Assembly: GCF_014192515.1 (NCBI RefSeq)
Contig: NZ_JACHYB010000001.1
Coordinates: 1,240,001 to 1,304,000, forward strand
Direction of reading: 5' to 3'
DNA from: Microbacter margulisiae
GTDB lineage: Bacteria; Bacteroidota; Bacteroidia; Bacteroidales; Paludibacteraceae
Length of the DNA stretch: 64,000 nt
In this document: positions 62,786-64,000 of the stretch, in pieces
Numbering within the stretch: position 1 is the stretch's first letter
Layout: each line of letters starts with the position of its first letter
The notes under the pieces: model-generated
Told to the model about the DNA's origin: nothing
Database searches by the model: none
Seen by the model: only the letters and a program-made list of their open reading frames with translations
Translations under genes and position numbers: made by a program

Positions 62786-64000
62786 ATGAAAATACGCTGG
62801 AGCAGATTCGTATTGCTATGTCTACTTTTTCCGGCTATACTTGTAGCTCAAACAAAGACACATAATGCAGTTACAGTAGCAGAACTAGCACGACATTTCC
62901 AGTCACCTCCTCCTGAATATGGTCCCACGGTAACATGGGGTTGGAATGGAGATATTGATAGTACTATAATCAATCGGAATTTAGATGAGATTAAACATCA
63001 TGGGTTCAGGATGGTAACTATCGAGGCCGGATATAATCTTCCTTATAAGTATTTATCTGCTGGTTATTTTCAATTAATTAAATACGCAGTATATGCAGCA
63101 AAAAAACGCGGAATACGAATCTGGTTCATTGACGAAAGTAAATATCCGAGTGGTTTTGCAGGAGGTCGTTTTAGTCGTGAATGTCCGAATTTACGCATGC
63201 AAGCACTTATCCCTATAATGTCTTTCAAAGTGAAGGCGGGACAAACCATTAATCGAAAAATCCCTCCTTCTATTGTAAGTGCCATTGCCTATCACGCTTC
63301 GTCTAATATATTTATTCCAATAAATATGGGAGAAATACATTGGACAGCTCCTAAAGAGGTGGGAGAATGGACTCTGTTATTAGTTGGACATGCATTTAAA
63401 ACTTCACCAACCAGATCATCCAGCAATCTTACCAAAGCTAAAGACACCTCAAATTCATTATGTGACTATCTGAATCCCAATGCTACATTACAATTTATTC
63501 GATTCACGCATGAACAATATAAAAAATACATTGGCGACGAATTTTGGAAAACCGTAGTGGGATTTCGAAGTGATGAGCCTTCCTTTTCATATACTCCATG
63601 GACTCCGGATATGTTGAAAGAGTTTCAACAACAAAAACAATATAACATAAAACCATATCTTGCCTCTTTTTTCATTTCCCATCCAACAAAACAAGAAAAA
63701 TTAGCCAAAGCTGATTATTGGGAGGTGTTTTCTAATCTGTATCGTGATCATTTCTTCAAAGTTATTTCCGACTGGTGTTTAAAAAATCACCTTGAATATG
63801 AAGATCATATTGACCATGATGGGCCTGAAGATGTGAAAACCATGATGGCACTGGCTCGTTGTGAAGGAGATTATTTTAAAGACATGCGATATTTGCAAAT
63901 TCCTGGCATTGACGTTATTTGGAATCAAATATGGCCCGGGGATGCAGCTAATTTTCCAAAATTAGCTTCTTCTGCGGCTCATCTGTATGGGCGATCACAA
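62786..64000 (+). CDS. GH106-like glycoside hydrolase (possible alpha-L-rhamnosidase), 3' end off window
   Basis: The frame is open from the ATG at 62786 to the last base (405 codons). It has a signal peptide (WSRFVLLCLLFPAILVAQ) and the conserved opening of GH106 and related hydrolases: GWNGDIDSTIINRNLDEIKHHGF is present in part, then YAAKKRGIRIWFIDESKYPSGFAGG. Later blocks are GFRSDEPSFSYTPWTPDML and FKDMRYLQIPGIDVIWNQIWPG. The catalytic assignment is uncertain, but the location after rhaM fits an alpha-L-rhamnosidase. Thirteen bases separate it from the GH2 gene, so it belongs to the same unit. Confidence 0.75.
   Translation, partial: MKIRWSRFVLLCLLFPAILVAQTKTHNAVTVAELARHFQSPPPEYGPTVTWGWNGDIDSTIINRNLDEIKHHGFRMVTIEAGYNLPYKYLSAGYFQLIKYAVYAAKKRGIRIWFIDESKYPSGFAGGRFSRECPNLRMQALIPIMSFKVKAGQTINRKIPPSIVSAIAYHASSNIFIPINMGEIHWTAPKEVGEWTLLLVGHAFKTSPTRSSSNLTKAKDTSNSLCDYLNPNATLQFIRFTHEQYKKYIGDEFWKTVVGFRSDEPSFSYTPWTPDMLKEFQQQKQYNIKPYLASFFISHPTKQEKLAKADYWEVFSNLYRDHFFKVISDWCLKNHLEYEDHIDHDGPEDVKTMMALARCEGDYFKDMRYLQIPGIDVIWNQIWPGDAANFPKLASSAAHLYGRSQ

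Overview
The window looks like a chromosomal segment of an anaerobic or facultative member of the Bacteroidota, most likely order Bacteroidales. Reasons: a complete core type IX secretion gene set (porP-porK-porL-porM-porN), a MurA with Asp in place of the fosfomycin-reactive Cys, a fused E1 alpha/beta ketoacid dehydrogenase, many Cys-lipobox lipoproteins, and promoters of the Bacteroidetes type (TTTG, 18-20 nt, TAnnTTTG). A Paludibacter/Microbacter-like genus would fit the methylmalonyl-CoA (propionate) genes, but that is a guess. There are no rRNA, tRNA or CRISPR loci.

Layout. 1-5047: end of an RsmI-like methyltransferase gene, a beta-helix lipoprotein, a viroplasmin-type RNase H with a short leader transcript signal, a barrel-like protein and a YdeI-family protein. 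5077-9096: an accessory patch with a SnoaL-family gene fragment, a 27-copy 21-bp minisatellite, and one IS256-family element inserted inside another, both with target duplications still visible. 9354-29723: mostly minus-strand housekeeping genes: mnmE, old yellow enzyme, methylmalonyl-CoA mutase (mutA, mutB), gapA, an orphan LutA-like protein, argD-like, rpiB, thiL, pdxH, serB, a beta-propeller/phosphoesterase fusion and murA. A TlpA-like thioredoxin is the only plus-strand gene here. 30189-33674: murB and priA (plus). 33677-41520: a porin and the T9SS operon (minus). 41708-43546: DUF2795 protein, cobalamin adenosyltransferase and a methyltransferase.

44345-57972 is the most unusual region. 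A GntR/HutC regulator is transcribed divergently from a plus-strand run: E2, E3 and E1 of a 2-oxoacid dehydrogenase, a PHP-domain protein, a class II aldolase fused to a sorbitol-6-phosphate-dehydrogenase-like SDR, a four-helix-bundle gene that looks inserted, a sorbose-1-phosphate-reductase-like zinc dehydrogenase, a tandem class II aldolase with a degenerate second half, and lipoate-protein ligase. The genes suggest that a sugar or polyol phosphate is oxidised or isomerised, split by aldolases, and its pyruvate passed to a dedicated lipoylated complex. The substrate is unknown.

58243-64000 is the start of a pectin/rhamnose polysaccharide locus: a PL22-like lyase, L-rhamnose mutarotase, a GH2 enzyme and a GH106-like enzyme that runs off the right edge. 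Intergenic DNA throughout carries dispersed mosaic repeats and short tandem repeats.
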